DNA of 14,237 bases from Bacillota bacterium (GCA_003501365.1 DNPP01000467.1:6673-20909); one strand, 5' to 3'; positions 1 to 8,027 are shown, counted from the first letter of the stretch. The notes: generated from the sequence alone by a model not told the origin. Numbers and translations are program-made.

Positions 1-129
1 TCCGGTAAACCGAGCATGGAAGAATTGAATTCAGCCGGCTTGAAAACATTACAAAATTGGGAAAAGGATTTAGCACAGAAGCTCCAAGTAGTTCGAGAAC
101 GGATACGAGTTATCGATTCCAAAAAATAA
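1..129 (+). CDS. C-terminal end of an unidentified protein (partial)
   Basis: An open frame enters from the left edge in phase 1 and stops at TAA 127-129, giving the last 42 residues of a protein. The visible part is strongly charged and helix-prone (for example NWEKDLAQKLQVV then RERIRVIDSKK) and ends in two lysines. It has no cysteine, membrane segment or recognisable motif. The stop is 27 bases before the preferred ATG of the TlpA-like gene, with no terminator between, so the two are probably co-transcribed. The family cannot be named from this fragment. Confidence 0.6.
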   Translation, partial: SGKPSMEELNSAGLKTLQNWEKDLAQKLQVVRERIRVIDSKK

Positions 130-156
130 AGCAGATTATAAAACGAGGTGTTAACA

Positions 157-705
157 ATGGTTAATGGTTTTAGACATCAAAAAACTTGGCTAAAAATATT
201 GCTTTGGATCTTTTTAATAGCATCTGCAGGAATATTGCAACCAACAGGAACGGCTGTGGAGAAAGTTGGTCCGGTGGTTGGCAAAAAAGCACCCGATTTT
301 ACCCTGGATAGTTTGGCAGCAAAAAAAGTAGAACTGTACCCAGTGGTGAAAGAAAATAAAGTTACGATTGTTAATTTTTGGGGAATATGGTGCCCGTACT
401 GTGTCCGGGAGATCCCGGAATTAGTGGACTTTTACAACCAATATCACCAGCGCGGAGTGGAAATTCTGGCGGTGAATGTAGGCGATAACTCTAAGGACAT
501 ACCGCCGTTCGCCAAGAAAAATAAGATGATCTACTTCCCGATCCTGATCGATAAAAACAATGCGGTTAGCGAACGCTATCAAATCACCGGTTTTCCGACA
601 ACGGTCATAATCGACAAGCAGGGTAAGATTACAGACATTATCGTAGGCGCAACCGATCAGGCAACCTTGGCTTCAAAGGTTGGAGCGGCGCTTAAGGAGA
701 AATGA
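157..705 (+). CDS. TlpA/ResA-like exported thiol-disulfide oxidoreductase
   Basis: This is a 182-residue thioredoxin-fold protein that would act outside the cytoplasmic membrane, reducing or oxidising thiols, for example in cytochrome c maturation. The N-terminus has basic residues followed by a hydrophobic stretch (about 11-28) that serves as signal peptide or anchor. There is no lipobox cysteine. The AhpC/TSA-TlpA domain starts near residue 42 (GKKAPDFTL). The active site is WCPYC with C79 and C82, and the cis-proline is P147 in GFPTT. The start at ATG 157 is chosen because GAGGTG (145-150) lies 6 bases upstream. The GTG at 148 sits inside that ribosome site. The length is normal for the family. 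The exact partner or substrate cannot be told from sequence. Confidence 0.9.
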   Translation: MVNGFRHQKTWLKILLWIFLIASAGILQPTGTAVEKVGPVVGKKAPDFTLDSLAAKKVELYPVVKENKVTIVNFWGIWCPYCVREIPELVDFYNQYHQRGVEILAVNVGDNSKDIPPFAKKNKMIYFPILIDKNNAVSERYQITGFPTTVIIDKQGKITDIIVGATDQATLASKVGAALKEK

Positions 706-706
706 A

Positions 707-733
707 ATGAATTTTATTAATGAACTTGTCTAA
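707..733 (+). other. Ribosome-site-led mini-frame, possible truncated downstream gene
   Basis: AAGGAG at 694-699, inside the end of the TlpA-like gene, is followed 7 bases later by ATG 707. This looks like a normal start for a next operon gene. The frame reads MNFINELV and stops at TAA 731-733. It may be the stub of a co-transcribed gene that has been lost, or the match may be chance. The convergent gene's stop codon (717-719) lies inside it. Confidence 0.25.
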
Positions 734-1160
734 ACCTGTCAAGTTTGCGAAGCATATATGCGGCGGTTAAACCCCACACCATTGCCGGTATAAAATTTAA
801 TTCACTAGTTTGAGCAGATATTTTATATAATTCCGGGACTTGATATAAAACAACAATCCCTCGAAAAGTGAATCCAACCATAAATGAATAGATTATTGCC
901 TTAATCAGGTAGCCCTTTGAGTTTATAAGAGAAATTGAATACGCTAAACCAATTCCTAAAGCGCCGGACCAAATAATTTGGACAAACAACGAATAAATTA
1001 TACTGTTTAGATCATTAGGCAAACTCCCTGTCATGATAATGCTTGCCCAATCAATAAACCTTATTTCCGTTAATTTTAAACCATAAAAAATAAAATTTAT
1101 TATATTCATCGGAATAGCACCAATAATACCTGCCAATAAACCTTTAAGGGTTCGATCCAT
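717..1160 (-). CDS. Small multi-pass membrane protein of unknown function
   Basis: This is a 147-residue, very hydrophobic protein with about four predicted membrane spans: roughly residues 6-27, 52-80, 86-106 and 122-137. The N-terminus (MDRTLKGLLAGIIGAIPMN) has the glycine-rich first helix seen in conserved Firmicutes hypothetical membrane proteins. I cannot give it a named family or function. On the minus strand a GGAG lies about 11 bases before the ATG at 1160-1158, which is somewhat long. It converges on the TlpA-like gene, with the two stop codons 11 bases apart and no hairpin between them. It has no cysteines or ligand motifs that hint at a role. Confidence 0.7.
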   Translation of the reverse strand: MDRTLKGLLAGIIGAIPMNIINFIFYGLKLTEIRFIDWASIIMTGSLPNDLNSIIYSLFVQIIWSGALGIGLAYSISLINSKGYLIKAIIYSFMVGFTFRGIVVLYQVPELYKISAQTSELNFIPAMVWGLTAAYMLRKLDRFRQVH

Positions 1161-1329
1161 TTAATAAAGGGCTCCAAGGTGTTTTTATTATCTTTGCCAG
1201 TAAAGTAAAACATATTCGGATTAAGCCGTGTGAAAGAAATTGTCTGCAGCATATTGAGATCATAAAAGTTGAAAAGATGAGGCTGAAGGATAACTTCCTT
1301 TCCGCAGACAAGGAATGGAAAAATTTAAG

Positions 1330-1335
1330 AAGGAG
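1330..1335 (+). promoter_or_regulatory. Ribosome binding site that sets the TTG start of the reductase
   Basis: AAGGAG is placed 9 bases before TTG 1345-1347. The ATG at 1315 lies upstream of this site and has no good Shine-Dalgarno sequence of its own. A TTG start gives the N-terminus MQTVTLGKTGLVVSK, the usual beginning of this reductase family. Confidence 0.75.
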
Positions 1336-1344
1336 CACAATAAT

Positions 1345-2352
1345 TTGCAAACTGTAACATTGGGGAAAACCGGACTGGTGGTAAGTAAAAACGGATTTGG
1401 GGCACTACCTATTCAGCGGGTTGCCAAAAAAGATGCCGTGTATTTATTACAGAAAGCATTTTATAACGGCATCAATTATTTTGACTCTGCAAGGTGGTAT
1501 TCGGACAGCGAAGAAAAACTTGGCGCGGCTTTTTCCTATACGCGCGATAAGCTTATTATCAGTACAAAAACGGGAGCACAGACGGCTGCCGGTTTTTGGA
1601 AAGATTTGGAGCAGAGTCTTACCAATCTGCAGACCGATCACATCGATATCTACCAGTTCCATAATCCGGATTTCTGCCCAAAACCGGGTGATCAATCAGG
1701 ACTCTACGATGCAATGATCGAAGCCAAGAAACAGGGAAAAATCCGGTTTATTGGAATTACCAACCATCGATTGGCAGTAGCCAAAGAAGCGATAGAATCG
1801 GATTTGTATGATACGATGCAGTTTCCATTCAGCTATCTTGCAACTGACGCAGATCTGGAAATCGTGAAATCCTGTAAGGAAAAGAATATGGGATTCATTG
1901 CGATGAAAGCCTTATCCGGAGGATTGATCACCGATTCCGCCATGGCCTATGCTTATCTTGCTCAGTTTGATAATGTTGCGCCTATCTGGGGCATACAGCG
2001 GGAAAACGAGCTGGATGAATTCCTGTCCTATAATGATAACCCGCCGGTTCTGACTGAGAAAATGCAAGAACAGATTGAACGTGATAGGAAGGATCTTTCC
2101 GGTGATTTCTGCCGCGGCTGCGGTTATTGCATGCCTTGCCCGGTGGGGATCGAAACTAACACCTGCGCGAGAATGAGCCTGTTTCTCCGCCGCGCCCCGC
2201 AGGAAACCTATCTTTCGAAAGAATGGCAGCTAAAAATGAAAAAAATTGAGGATTGCCTTCACTGTAATCAATGCCTGAGCAAATGCCCATACGGACTGAA
2301 TACTCCGGAGCTGCTGCGAAAGAATTATGAAGATTATAAGACGTTTTTATAA
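1345..2352 (+). CDS. Aldo/keto reductase with C-terminal [4Fe-4S] ferredoxin-like domain
   Basis: This is a 335-residue cytoplasmic NAD(P)H-linked oxidoreductase. The TIM-barrel domain covers about residues 1-260. The aldo/keto reductase tetrad is visible as D47 and Y52 (FDSARWY), K75 (STKTG) and H106 (QFHNP). The C-terminal 85 residues hold two cysteine groups, CRGCGYCMPCPVG and CLHCNQCLSKCPYG, which resemble the ferredoxin domain found in many anaerobe reductases. Such a domain may pass electrons between the nicotinamide site and an iron-sulfur partner. The TTG start is chosen for its ribosome site; an ATG start at 1315 would add 10 residues. The substrate is unknown. The cdr-like remnant follows directly in the same frame as the reductase stop codon. 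Confidence 0.9.
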   Translation: MQTVTLGKTGLVVSKNGFGALPIQRVAKKDAVYLLQKAFYNGINYFDSARWYSDSEEKLGAAFSYTRDKLIISTKTGAQTAAGFWKDLEQSLTNLQTDHIDIYQFHNPDFCPKPGDQSGLYDAMIEAKKQGKIRFIGITNHRLAVAKEAIESDLYDTMQFPFSYLATDADLEIVKSCKEKNMGFIAMKALSGGLITDSAMAYAYLAQFDNVAPIWGIQRENELDEFLSYNDNPPVLTEKMQEQIERDRKDLSGDFCRGCGYCMPCPVGIETNTCARMSLFLRRAPQETYLSKEWQLKMKKIEDCLHCNQCLSKCPYGLNTPELLRKNYEDYKTFL

Positions 2353-2358
2353 AACATA

Positions 2359-2953
2359 AAAACCCTGGATTACGAAAAACTGATAATCGGAACCGGCGCT
2401 GTATTTTGGAAACCCCAAATATCGGGAATCGATAATCCGGGAGTTTTCTTTTTACGCTGGATGCCGGATTGTTTTCAGATTGACGAATTGAAATCCCCTT
2501 GGGACTATCGCTCATAAACAGGGCAGGATTGCTGGTGAAAATGCAGTAGGGGGTAATAAAGAATTTGCCGGGACACTTGGCACCCAATCGCTAAAAATCT
2601 TTGATAAAGTAATAACCCGGACCGGATTAAGCGAGAGTGAAGCGACTAAGGCCGGATTTCAGCCGGTGAGCGCCGACTTTGAAACTTGGGATCACAAAGT
2701 ATATTATCCTGCGGCGGAAAAACTATATATCCGGGTAACGGCGGATAAAGAAACCAAAAAGATTTTAGGTGCGCAAATGCTTGGCACATATAAGACAGAA
2801 GTATCAAAAAGAATCGATATCTTTGCGGTTGCCATTTATCATGAGATGAAAATAAATGAGTTTTCCGATTACGACTTAAGTTACACGCCGCCGTTGAGCA
2901 GCCCGTGGGACCCGGTGCAGATGGCGGTGCAAAATCTTGCAAAAAAGTATTAA
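2359..2953 (+). pseudogene. Broken CoA-disulfide-reductase-like flavoprotein gene, copy 1
   Basis: Two pieces of one family are recognisable. Piece one (2359-2517) reads LDYEKLIIGTGA then ISGIDNPGVFFLRWM, which matches the NAD/FAD-binding region around residues 100-145 of CoA-disulfide reductase or NADH oxidase type enzymes. It ends at TAA 2515-2517. Piece two, in another frame from 2516, reads GRIAGENAVGGNKEF, then the dimerisation domain with DLSYTPPLSSPWDPVQM, and stops at TAA 2951-2953. The first ~100 residues, including the GxGxxG dinucleotide site and the active-site cysteine, are missing, as is a central part of perhaps 150 residues. No start codon with a ribosome site is present, so this is a decayed gene. 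The exact substrate of the ancestor (CoA disulfide, oxygen or polysulfide) is not decidable. Confidence 0.85.
2651..2947 (+). repeat. Left copy of 297-bp direct repeat
   Basis: This aligns without gaps to 12219-12515 in the same orientation, with an offset of 9,568. I count about 44 mismatches by eye, or roughly 85% identity. About 5 of these fall in the first 102 bases and about 39 in the remaining 195. The repeat encodes the cdr-like C-terminal domain and encloses the whole sugar module. Confidence 0.85.
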
Positions 2954-2964
2954 TCATAGAATTC

Positions 2965-3003
2965 AAATAAATTAACCTGCAAAATCGGCAGGTTAATTTA
3001 TTT
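2965..3003 (+). terminator. Strong intrinsic terminator after the cdr-like remnant
   Basis: A 16-bp perfect stem pairs 2965-2980 with 2988-3003 around a 7-base loop. The GC-rich core is CCTGC/GCAGG, with an A-rich left flank and a T-rich right flank, so it could work in both directions. It separates the left region from the regulator operon. Confidence 0.85.
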
Positions 3004-3173
3004 TGGGCAACTTGAGCTCATTTATTGCAACTCACATTTCGTACCCTCACAGTTTAAAACGCAGAATAGTCAAAAATATTATTTACAAAAAATTTGATCG
3101 TTTGATTATTTATTCAAATCGGGAAATTTAGATGACCATTTTATTCGGTTAATTCAAAGATTTCACATTAAAT

Positions 3174-3202
3174 TTCTTAACCAAGCAATTGTGTTATATA
3201 AT
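3174..3202 (+). promoter_or_regulatory. Probable promoter of the two-component genes
   Basis: A perfect -10 box TATAAT lies at 3197-3202. The matching -35 position at 17-bp spacing (3174-3179, TTCTTA) is weak. Together with the terminator just described, this accounts for the 300-base gap between 2954 and 3253. The rest of that gap is AT-rich, with only short TTTGA/TCAAA repeats near 3090-3120. Confidence 0.5.
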
Positions 3203-3253
3203 AGGTAATCATACAATTTCGCAATATTGTTTGTGCAGGAAAGAGGGATTCCA

Positions 3254-4843
3254 ATGAAACCTATTAGTGTCATGATTGTTGATGATGAAGAGATAGTGAT
3301 TGAAGATTTGATAAGCCTAATTTCTTGGAATAACTATGGGTTTCAAATTGTTGCAGCTGCGACTAACGGCAGAAAAGCACTGGATTTATTTGAAAGATTC
3401 CATCCCCAGGTTGTGATAACGGATATCAAAATGCCGGGAATCGATGGGCTTAGGCTAAGCGAATCTATACTAGGAAAAGGATATTCAGTTAAAATTTTAC
3501 TTTTGACAGCATACAAAGATTTTGAATATGCCAGAAATGCGATATCTATGGGTGTGTCCAACTATTTATTAAAGCATGAAATCAATGAAGAAACTTTTCT
3601 CAAAGAGATGTTGAAAATTAAGCGTGAAATTGAAAATCAACATATCCAAAGGCGCCTTTTTCGTGCTCAGTTTTTTAAGAAAATGCTAGAGCGAGGATAC
3701 GAACCGGAGGAAGTTGAGGAAAGACAGGAATTTATCGATGTTCAAAATGAAAAATTTATAATGTTGCTGCTAAAAGTCGATACTCCATTCCCGGTGATCG
3801 ATTCAGTGATAATAAACTCGAGTTACAGTCTTTCAGAAAGGTTGAAAATAGATTTAGAGCTGGCGCCGGAGTTTGTAAAGGATGTCGATATTTTAGATTT
3901 ATCAAATAATCGAAGCATAATGGTTATCTCAATTGAAAGTGTCTATAGCCAACGTCAAATTATCGAAGAGTTGTATAGTTATGCTAGGGTAATTCAGGGT
4001 TGTTTACGGCAATGTTCGGATAAAACTCTCTCAATCGTTGTATTTAATTTGGTTTTTAATTTAAATGAATGTCATGCTTTTTTTGAAAAAGCCACTCATT
4101 TTCTAGAGTATGGGGTGTTTTTCGAGAAAGAAAAAATTTGTCTGGAGATACCCTTTCAGCCCAAAGATGTATTAATGGAAACGAATATTCTGGAGCAGCT
4201 CAATCTTTTTAAAAATGCCCTAAATAATATGGATGTTGATTGCATTGCCCAATATTTACATCAAATTTTTACGAAACTCGTTTCTCATTATAAGGAATCA
4301 ATTTTTCTAAAAAAGGTATGTACGGATTTAGTGAAAATGTTGGATGATTTTTCCAACCGCTATGGTCTGTTATCCTTGACAGAATATTGTACAAGTCATG
4401 AAGATTGCCGGGATTCATGGCTGGACATTGGTGAACTTCAAGAATGGTTTACCGTCATGGCTGTGGAACGTTGTAACGAGGCTCAAAATAAAGCAAAATT
4501 CAATATCTCTCCTAAAATCAGATGTGTTCTAAAATATATCGAAGAGCACTATGGAGAGGATTTAACTGTAGAAAAAGCGGCTGAAACGTTGGGGTTAAGC
4601 CGGGTGTATTTGGGACAACTTTTTAAAAAGGAGATAGGGCATACTTTTCTGGAATATTTAACCCAATACCGTATCGATGTCGCCAAACAAATGTTATTAA
4701 ATGGTCATTATAAAATATACGAGATAGCGGAAAAGACTGGTTATAGTACCAGCCAGTATTTTAGTGAGGTATTTCGTAAAGTTACCGGTATCAATCCTCT
4801 TGATTTCAGAAATGGAGTTACCAATCATGAAACTAAGCATTAA
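3254..4843 (+). CDS. AraC-type response regulator (YesN-like)
   Basis: This is a 529-residue cytoplasmic DNA-binding regulator. The N-terminal receiver domain (about 1-125) has the acidic pocket D10/D11, phospho-acceptor D57 (VVITDIKMPG), T85 and K107 (YLLKHE), all the expected residues. A long middle part (about 130-415) has no motif I recognise. The C-terminus (about 422-520) is a double helix-turn-helix AraC domain, with LTVEKAAETLGLSRVYLGQL followed by IYEIAEKTGYSTSQYFSEVF. The ATG at 3254 follows AGAGGG (3242-3247). A TTG at 3227 would add 9 residues but has no ribosome site. The stop overlaps the kinase start by 17 bases, marking the pair as coupled. It probably activates the sugar-binding-protein promoter downstream. 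Confidence 0.93.
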   Translation: MKPISVMIVDDEEIVIEDLISLISWNNYGFQIVAAATNGRKALDLFERFHPQVVITDIKMPGIDGLRLSESILGKGYSVKILLLTAYKDFEYARNAISMGVSNYLLKHEINEETFLKEMLKIKREIENQHIQRRLFRAQFFKKMLERGYEPEEVEERQEFIDVQNEKFIMLLLKVDTPFPVIDSVIINSSYSLSERLKIDLELAPEFVKDVDILDLSNNRSIMVISIESVYSQRQIIEELYSYARVIQGCLRQCSDKTLSIVVFNLVFNLNECHAFFEKATHFLEYGVFFEKEKICLEIPFQPKDVLMETNILEQLNLFKNALNNMDVDCIAQYLHQIFTKLVSHYKESIFLKKVCTDLVKMLDDFSNRYGLLSLTEYCTSHEDCRDSWLDIGELQEWFTVMAVERCNEAQNKAKFNISPKIRCVLKYIEEHYGEDLTVEKAAETLGLSRVYLGQLFKKEIGHTFLEYLTQYRIDVAKQMLLNGHYKIYEIAEKTGYSTSQYFSEVFRKVTGINPLDFRNGVTNHETKH

Positions 4844-6593
4844 AGTTAAAATTATCGGTTGTATGTGCCTGGTAGTTTTAATTACAATGCTCGCCAGTGG
4901 TACTTTTGCTTATTGTTACTTTACCAGGATATTGAGAAATCAGGCCTTAAATGATGATATCAACAAGCTTAACCAAACTGCAAGGCAATTCACCTATCTT
5001 TCCGAGGATATTAAAAAATTTGCCTATAGTTTTTTAATTGACAGTGATATACAGAATTTCTTAGGAAAAACTCATTACCAGGATGCTTTGGATGAGAACA
5101 GAAGCGTATATTATGCGATGCAACGCCTGCGCTCTTATATGCCTTTAAACGAATATATCCACAGTATGGTCCTGATAGGTCCTAACGGTAAAGCTTATTG
5201 GAATGTTTCCTCACAATATGATTCCGAGTATTTTACCCAAAAGCTGCAAGAAAATTGGTATCAGGAATATAAACATAAAAAAACCAATAACGGCTTTACC
5301 TTAAAATATCAGATAACTGAACAAGGCAAAGTTATCGACATCGTTGGATATGGGTTACCTTTGAAAAGATTGGATGAACCTGAACGGATCAAAGGAGAAC
5401 TGATTATCAATTTAAGACTGGATTTTTTTCGCAATTATTTGGCCATTGAAAGCAAGGGAAATGACGGCTTTGTTTGGCTGGGTGAGAAAAATGAAGTTCT
5501 ATATGCCAAATTTGTTGGAAATAATCAATCCTATTTTAAAGAATTAGTAAAAACTAAAGTCTTCAATTCCTCGGATACGACTTCAATCCAGGAGAATAAG
5601 CGGGGTTACCTGATTATTAACCGGACAGCCGATAATGCCTGGCAATTTATTTCTTTTACTTCCAAAACCCGTCTTTATAAAAAAATCGATTATGTGTTTT
5701 ATTTGTTTCTAATATTTATCTTCACGAGTATGGCCTTTGCAATTGCAATCTTTGTTCCGCTCATATTCAATGTTACCAATCCCATTGTCAAATTAAGCGA
5801 TGCAATGAAAAAGGTTTCCGGTGGCGAACTTGATGTTAACGTACGGATCCAAAGCGGTGATGAACTTGAAACTTTAGGAAATGGTTTTAATCAAATGGTT
5901 AAGGATTTACAAAAGTATATCCGGAGGTCATTGGACAATGAAAAGGCCAAAAAAGAGATTGAATTTAAGTTGCTGATCTCACAGATTAATCCTCATTTTA
6001 TTTATAATACGCTGAATACAGTAATTTATTATGCACGGCGACAGGGTAATCAAGATATTGTCAAATTAATGAGTTCTTTTATCAAGATTTTACAGGATGC
6101 GGTGAAAGTAAGCGAACAAGGGGTAATGGCCTCTTTAAGTCAGGAGATTGAGATCGTAGAACATTATATTGTAATTCAAAAATATAAGCATATCGACAGG
6201 TTTGATCTGGTGTGGGATGTGGATGAAAAATTAAAATCCCGGTTAGTACCCAGAACGATATTGCAACCTTTAGTCGAAAATGCCTTGAACCATGGAGTGT
6301 TATTAAAGGATGAAAAAGGACTGATCCAGGTTTCGGTTAAACAAATGGGAACGGATATGGAAATTACCATAGTCGATAATGGAGTGGGGATGGATCAAAC
6401 AATCATCAACCAGCTACTATCTGATAGCGATGGATTCAAATCGACTGATAGTGTTCATTCAATCGGTATCCCCAATATTAGGGAACGGATCAAGTTTTTA
6501 TACGGGAATAGCTACAAAATGAATATTGAAAGTTTACAGGGGGCAGGGACAAAAATAACAATTGTAATCCCTTTAAATGAAAAAGAACTTTAA
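4827..6593 (+). CDS. Sensor histidine kinase (YesM-like, His_kinase/HATPase)
   Basis: This is a 588-residue membrane kinase that would phosphorylate the regulator encoded just before it. TM1 covers about 8-31, followed by an external sensing region of some 255 residues with no family I can name. TM2 covers about 289-314 and a HAMP linker about 315-367. The His_kinase motif QINPHFIYNTLNT has phospho-accepting H390. The ATP-binding domain shows N485 (LVENALNHG), D517 (DNGVGM) and a glycine-containing GIPNIRERI segment. The ATG at 4827 is preferred because GGAG (4814-4817) lies 9 bases upstream. Other in-frame starts, including ATG 4812, sit inside the preceding gene. The ligand is most likely a sugar, judging by the neighbours, but this is inference. 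Confidence 0.93.
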   Translation: MKLSIKVKIIGCMCLVVLITMLASGTFAYCYFTRILRNQALNDDINKLNQTARQFTYLSEDIKKFAYSFLIDSDIQNFLGKTHYQDALDENRSVYYAMQRLRSYMPLNEYIHSMVLIGPNGKAYWNVSSQYDSEYFTQKLQENWYQEYKHKKTNNGFTLKYQITEQGKVIDIVGYGLPLKRLDEPERIKGELIINLRLDFFRNYLAIESKGNDGFVWLGEKNEVLYAKFVGNNQSYFKELVKTKVFNSSDTTSIQENKRGYLIINRTADNAWQFISFTSKTRLYKKIDYVFYLFLIFIFTSMAFAIAIFVPLIFNVTNPIVKLSDAMKKVSGGELDVNVRIQSGDELETLGNGFNQMVKDLQKYIRRSLDNEKAKKEIEFKLLISQINPHFIYNTLNTVIYYARRQGNQDIVKLMSSFIKILQDAVKVSEQGVMASLSQEIEIVEHYIVIQKYKHIDRFDLVWDVDEKLKSRLVPRTILQPLVENALNHGVLLKDEKGLIQVSVKQMGTDMEITIVDNGVGMDQTIINQLLSDSDGFKSTDSVHSIGIPNIRERIKFLYGNSYKMNIESLQGAGTKITIVIPLNEKEL

Positions 6594-6613
6594 AATGTAT
6601 ACAAAATAATTCA

Positions 6614-6651
6614 TTTGTTACATTTTTGTTTCGGTTTAATGATGGTACGAT
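6614..6651 (+). promoter_or_regulatory. Possible activator-dependent promoter of the sugar-uptake genes
   Basis: In the 103-base gap before the binding-protein gene, TTTGTTAC (6614-6621) and TTTGTTTC (6625-6632) form a direct repeat 11 bases apart, one helical turn. They sit next to or over a poor -35 (6623-6628), with a weak -10, TACGAT, at 6646-6651. Tandem sites at a weak -35 are the arrangement expected for an AraC-type activator. Assignment to the regulator encoded upstream is inference. Confidence 0.4.
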
Positions 6652-6696
6652 AAAGACGTGGCATGAATCCATTAACATTTCGAAGGGGGAGAATAT

Positions 6697-7977
6697 ATGT
6701 CAAAAAAGTATTTTAGGCAATTATTGTTTCTATCAACATTGGTCATGTTATTTGCCAGCAGCCCATTTTTAACCCAAGCTGAAGGGTTGAAAGGCAAAGT
6801 GACAATTTGGTATTGGGATGACACTTACATCAAAAAGATGACGACTGCATTCAATAAACAATATCCAGACATTATCATCGAGAATACTCCTGTACAGTCC
6901 GGAGATTATGCTCGTAAGGTACAAATATCGGTGGCTACCGGTTTGGAATTGCCGGATATTATAATGGGGGAAATTGGTTTTCGGGGTAAGATATTTGATT
7001 TAGATATATGGGAAAATCTTGAAAAAAGACCTTACAATTTTAATCGAAAATCCTATTTTGATTACCTAATTCCGACAATGACCGATTCAAAAGACCGTGT
7101 GGTTGGTATTGAACAATCCATTAACGCAGCCGGTCTAGCATATAACCGCAGCTTGGCTATAAAATACTTTGGAACCGATGATCCTAAAAAACTTCAAGCG
7201 ATGATGCCTACATGGGATAAGTTTATTGCCAAAGGAAAGGAAGTTAAGACTAAAAGTAATGGCAGCGTGTTTATGTTCCCCAGTCTGGATGACGTGGAAA
7301 TGATTATTCTTAATCAGAATCCAGTGTCGCTGATGAAAGGGAATGTTATGAATGGTACCGGAACAGCAGGGAAAGTTCTGGATATGATGATTAAAATGAG
7401 GAATGCAGGTATCGTCGGTAAGCTAAACGCTTGGACACCAGCATGGTACGCTTCTTTCACTTCTGAAAAATATATCTTTTATCCATGTCCAACCTGGTTT
7501 CCACGTTTCTTCATTCAACCCAATGATAAAGATAAAAGCGTAATTTGGGGAATGATAATGCCGCCTGGCGGTGGTTTTAGCTGGGGTGGTACAACCATGA
7601 GCATCCCCAAATCCAGTAAAAACAAAGAGATGGCTTGGCTATTTATAAAATGGTGCCAGCTTTCACAGGAAGGCGCTAAAGCCAATAAAGAATTGTGCGA
7701 TAATCCGGTTCCATTAAAAACTCTTTATCAAGATCCGACCTTCCTGGTTGATAAGAATCCCTGGTTTGGCGGTCAGGATATCGGTGAAGTCTATTATAAG
7801 GAAATTGCGCCGACTTTAAAAGTCAGACCCATATCTAAATATGATCTTGATTATAGTGATGTCATGGGATTAATCGTTCGGTCACTAAATCAGGAAATGA
7901 GCTGGGACACAAAGATTGCTTTTGATAAATTTAAGGCTGAAATGAAAAATAAGAATCCTGACCTTACAATTCGATAA
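6697..7977 (+). CDS. Extracellular sugar-binding protein of a CUT1-type ABC importer
   Basis: This 426-residue family 1 solute-binding protein would capture an oligosaccharide outside the cytoplasmic membrane and deliver it to the two permeases downstream. It has a classical signal peptide: basic MSKKYFR, then a hydrophobic core at about 9-20. Cleavage is likely after A28 (LTQA|EG). There is no lipobox cysteine, so the mature protein would be free rather than lipid-anchored. The mature N-terminus (KVTIWYWDDTYIKKM) and the ATGLELPDIIMGE segment are typical of the family. The start is firm: AAGGGGGAG (6683-6691) lies 5 bases before the ATG. It is followed by a hairpin terminator before the permease genes. 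Specificity cannot be read directly; the GH42 neighbour suggests galactosides. Confidence 0.92.
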   Translation: MSKKYFRQLLFLSTLVMLFASSPFLTQAEGLKGKVTIWYWDDTYIKKMTTAFNKQYPDIIIENTPVQSGDYARKVQISVATGLELPDIIMGEIGFRGKIFDLDIWENLEKRPYNFNRKSYFDYLIPTMTDSKDRVVGIEQSINAAGLAYNRSLAIKYFGTDDPKKLQAMMPTWDKFIAKGKEVKTKSNGSVFMFPSLDDVEMIILNQNPVSLMKGNVMNGTGTAGKVLDMMIKMRNAGIVGKLNAWTPAWYASFTSEKYIFYPCPTWFPRFFIQPNDKDKSVIWGMIMPPGGGFSWGGTTMSIPKSSKNKEMAWLFIKWCQLSQEGAKANKELCDNPVPLKTLYQDPTFLVDKNPWFGGQDIGEVYYKEIAPTLKVRPISKYDLDYSDVMGLIVRSLNQEMSWDTKIAFDKFKAEMKNKNPDLTIR

Positions 7978-7993
7978 TCGGCATTCAGGAAGG

Positions 7994-8027
7994 CAAACGG
8001 CAGCCATTCAAAGCTGCCGTTTGTTTT
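7994..8027 (+). terminator. Intrinsic terminator/attenuator between binding protein and permeases
   Basis: An 11-bp perfect stem pairs CAAACGGCAGC (7994-8004) with GCTGCCGTTTG (8013-8023) around an 8-base loop, followed by TTTT. Partial read-through here would give more binding protein than permease, a common layout in sugar importers. Confidence 0.85.

Noticed and set aside
1144..1350. Minus-strand open frame of 68 residues overlapping the membrane-protein start and the reductase start.
   Set aside because: It has no ribosome site, no recognisable family and overlaps two better-supported genes.
1148..1357. Plus-strand open frame with a fairly protein-like charged stretch just before the reductase.
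   Set aside because: It has no start codon near its beginning, overlaps the convergent gene and the reductase, and matches no family I know.
2965..3003. Possible insertion-sequence end at the long inverted repeat.
   Set aside because: No transposase or second matching end is present, and the GC core with flanking A/T runs fits a terminator.
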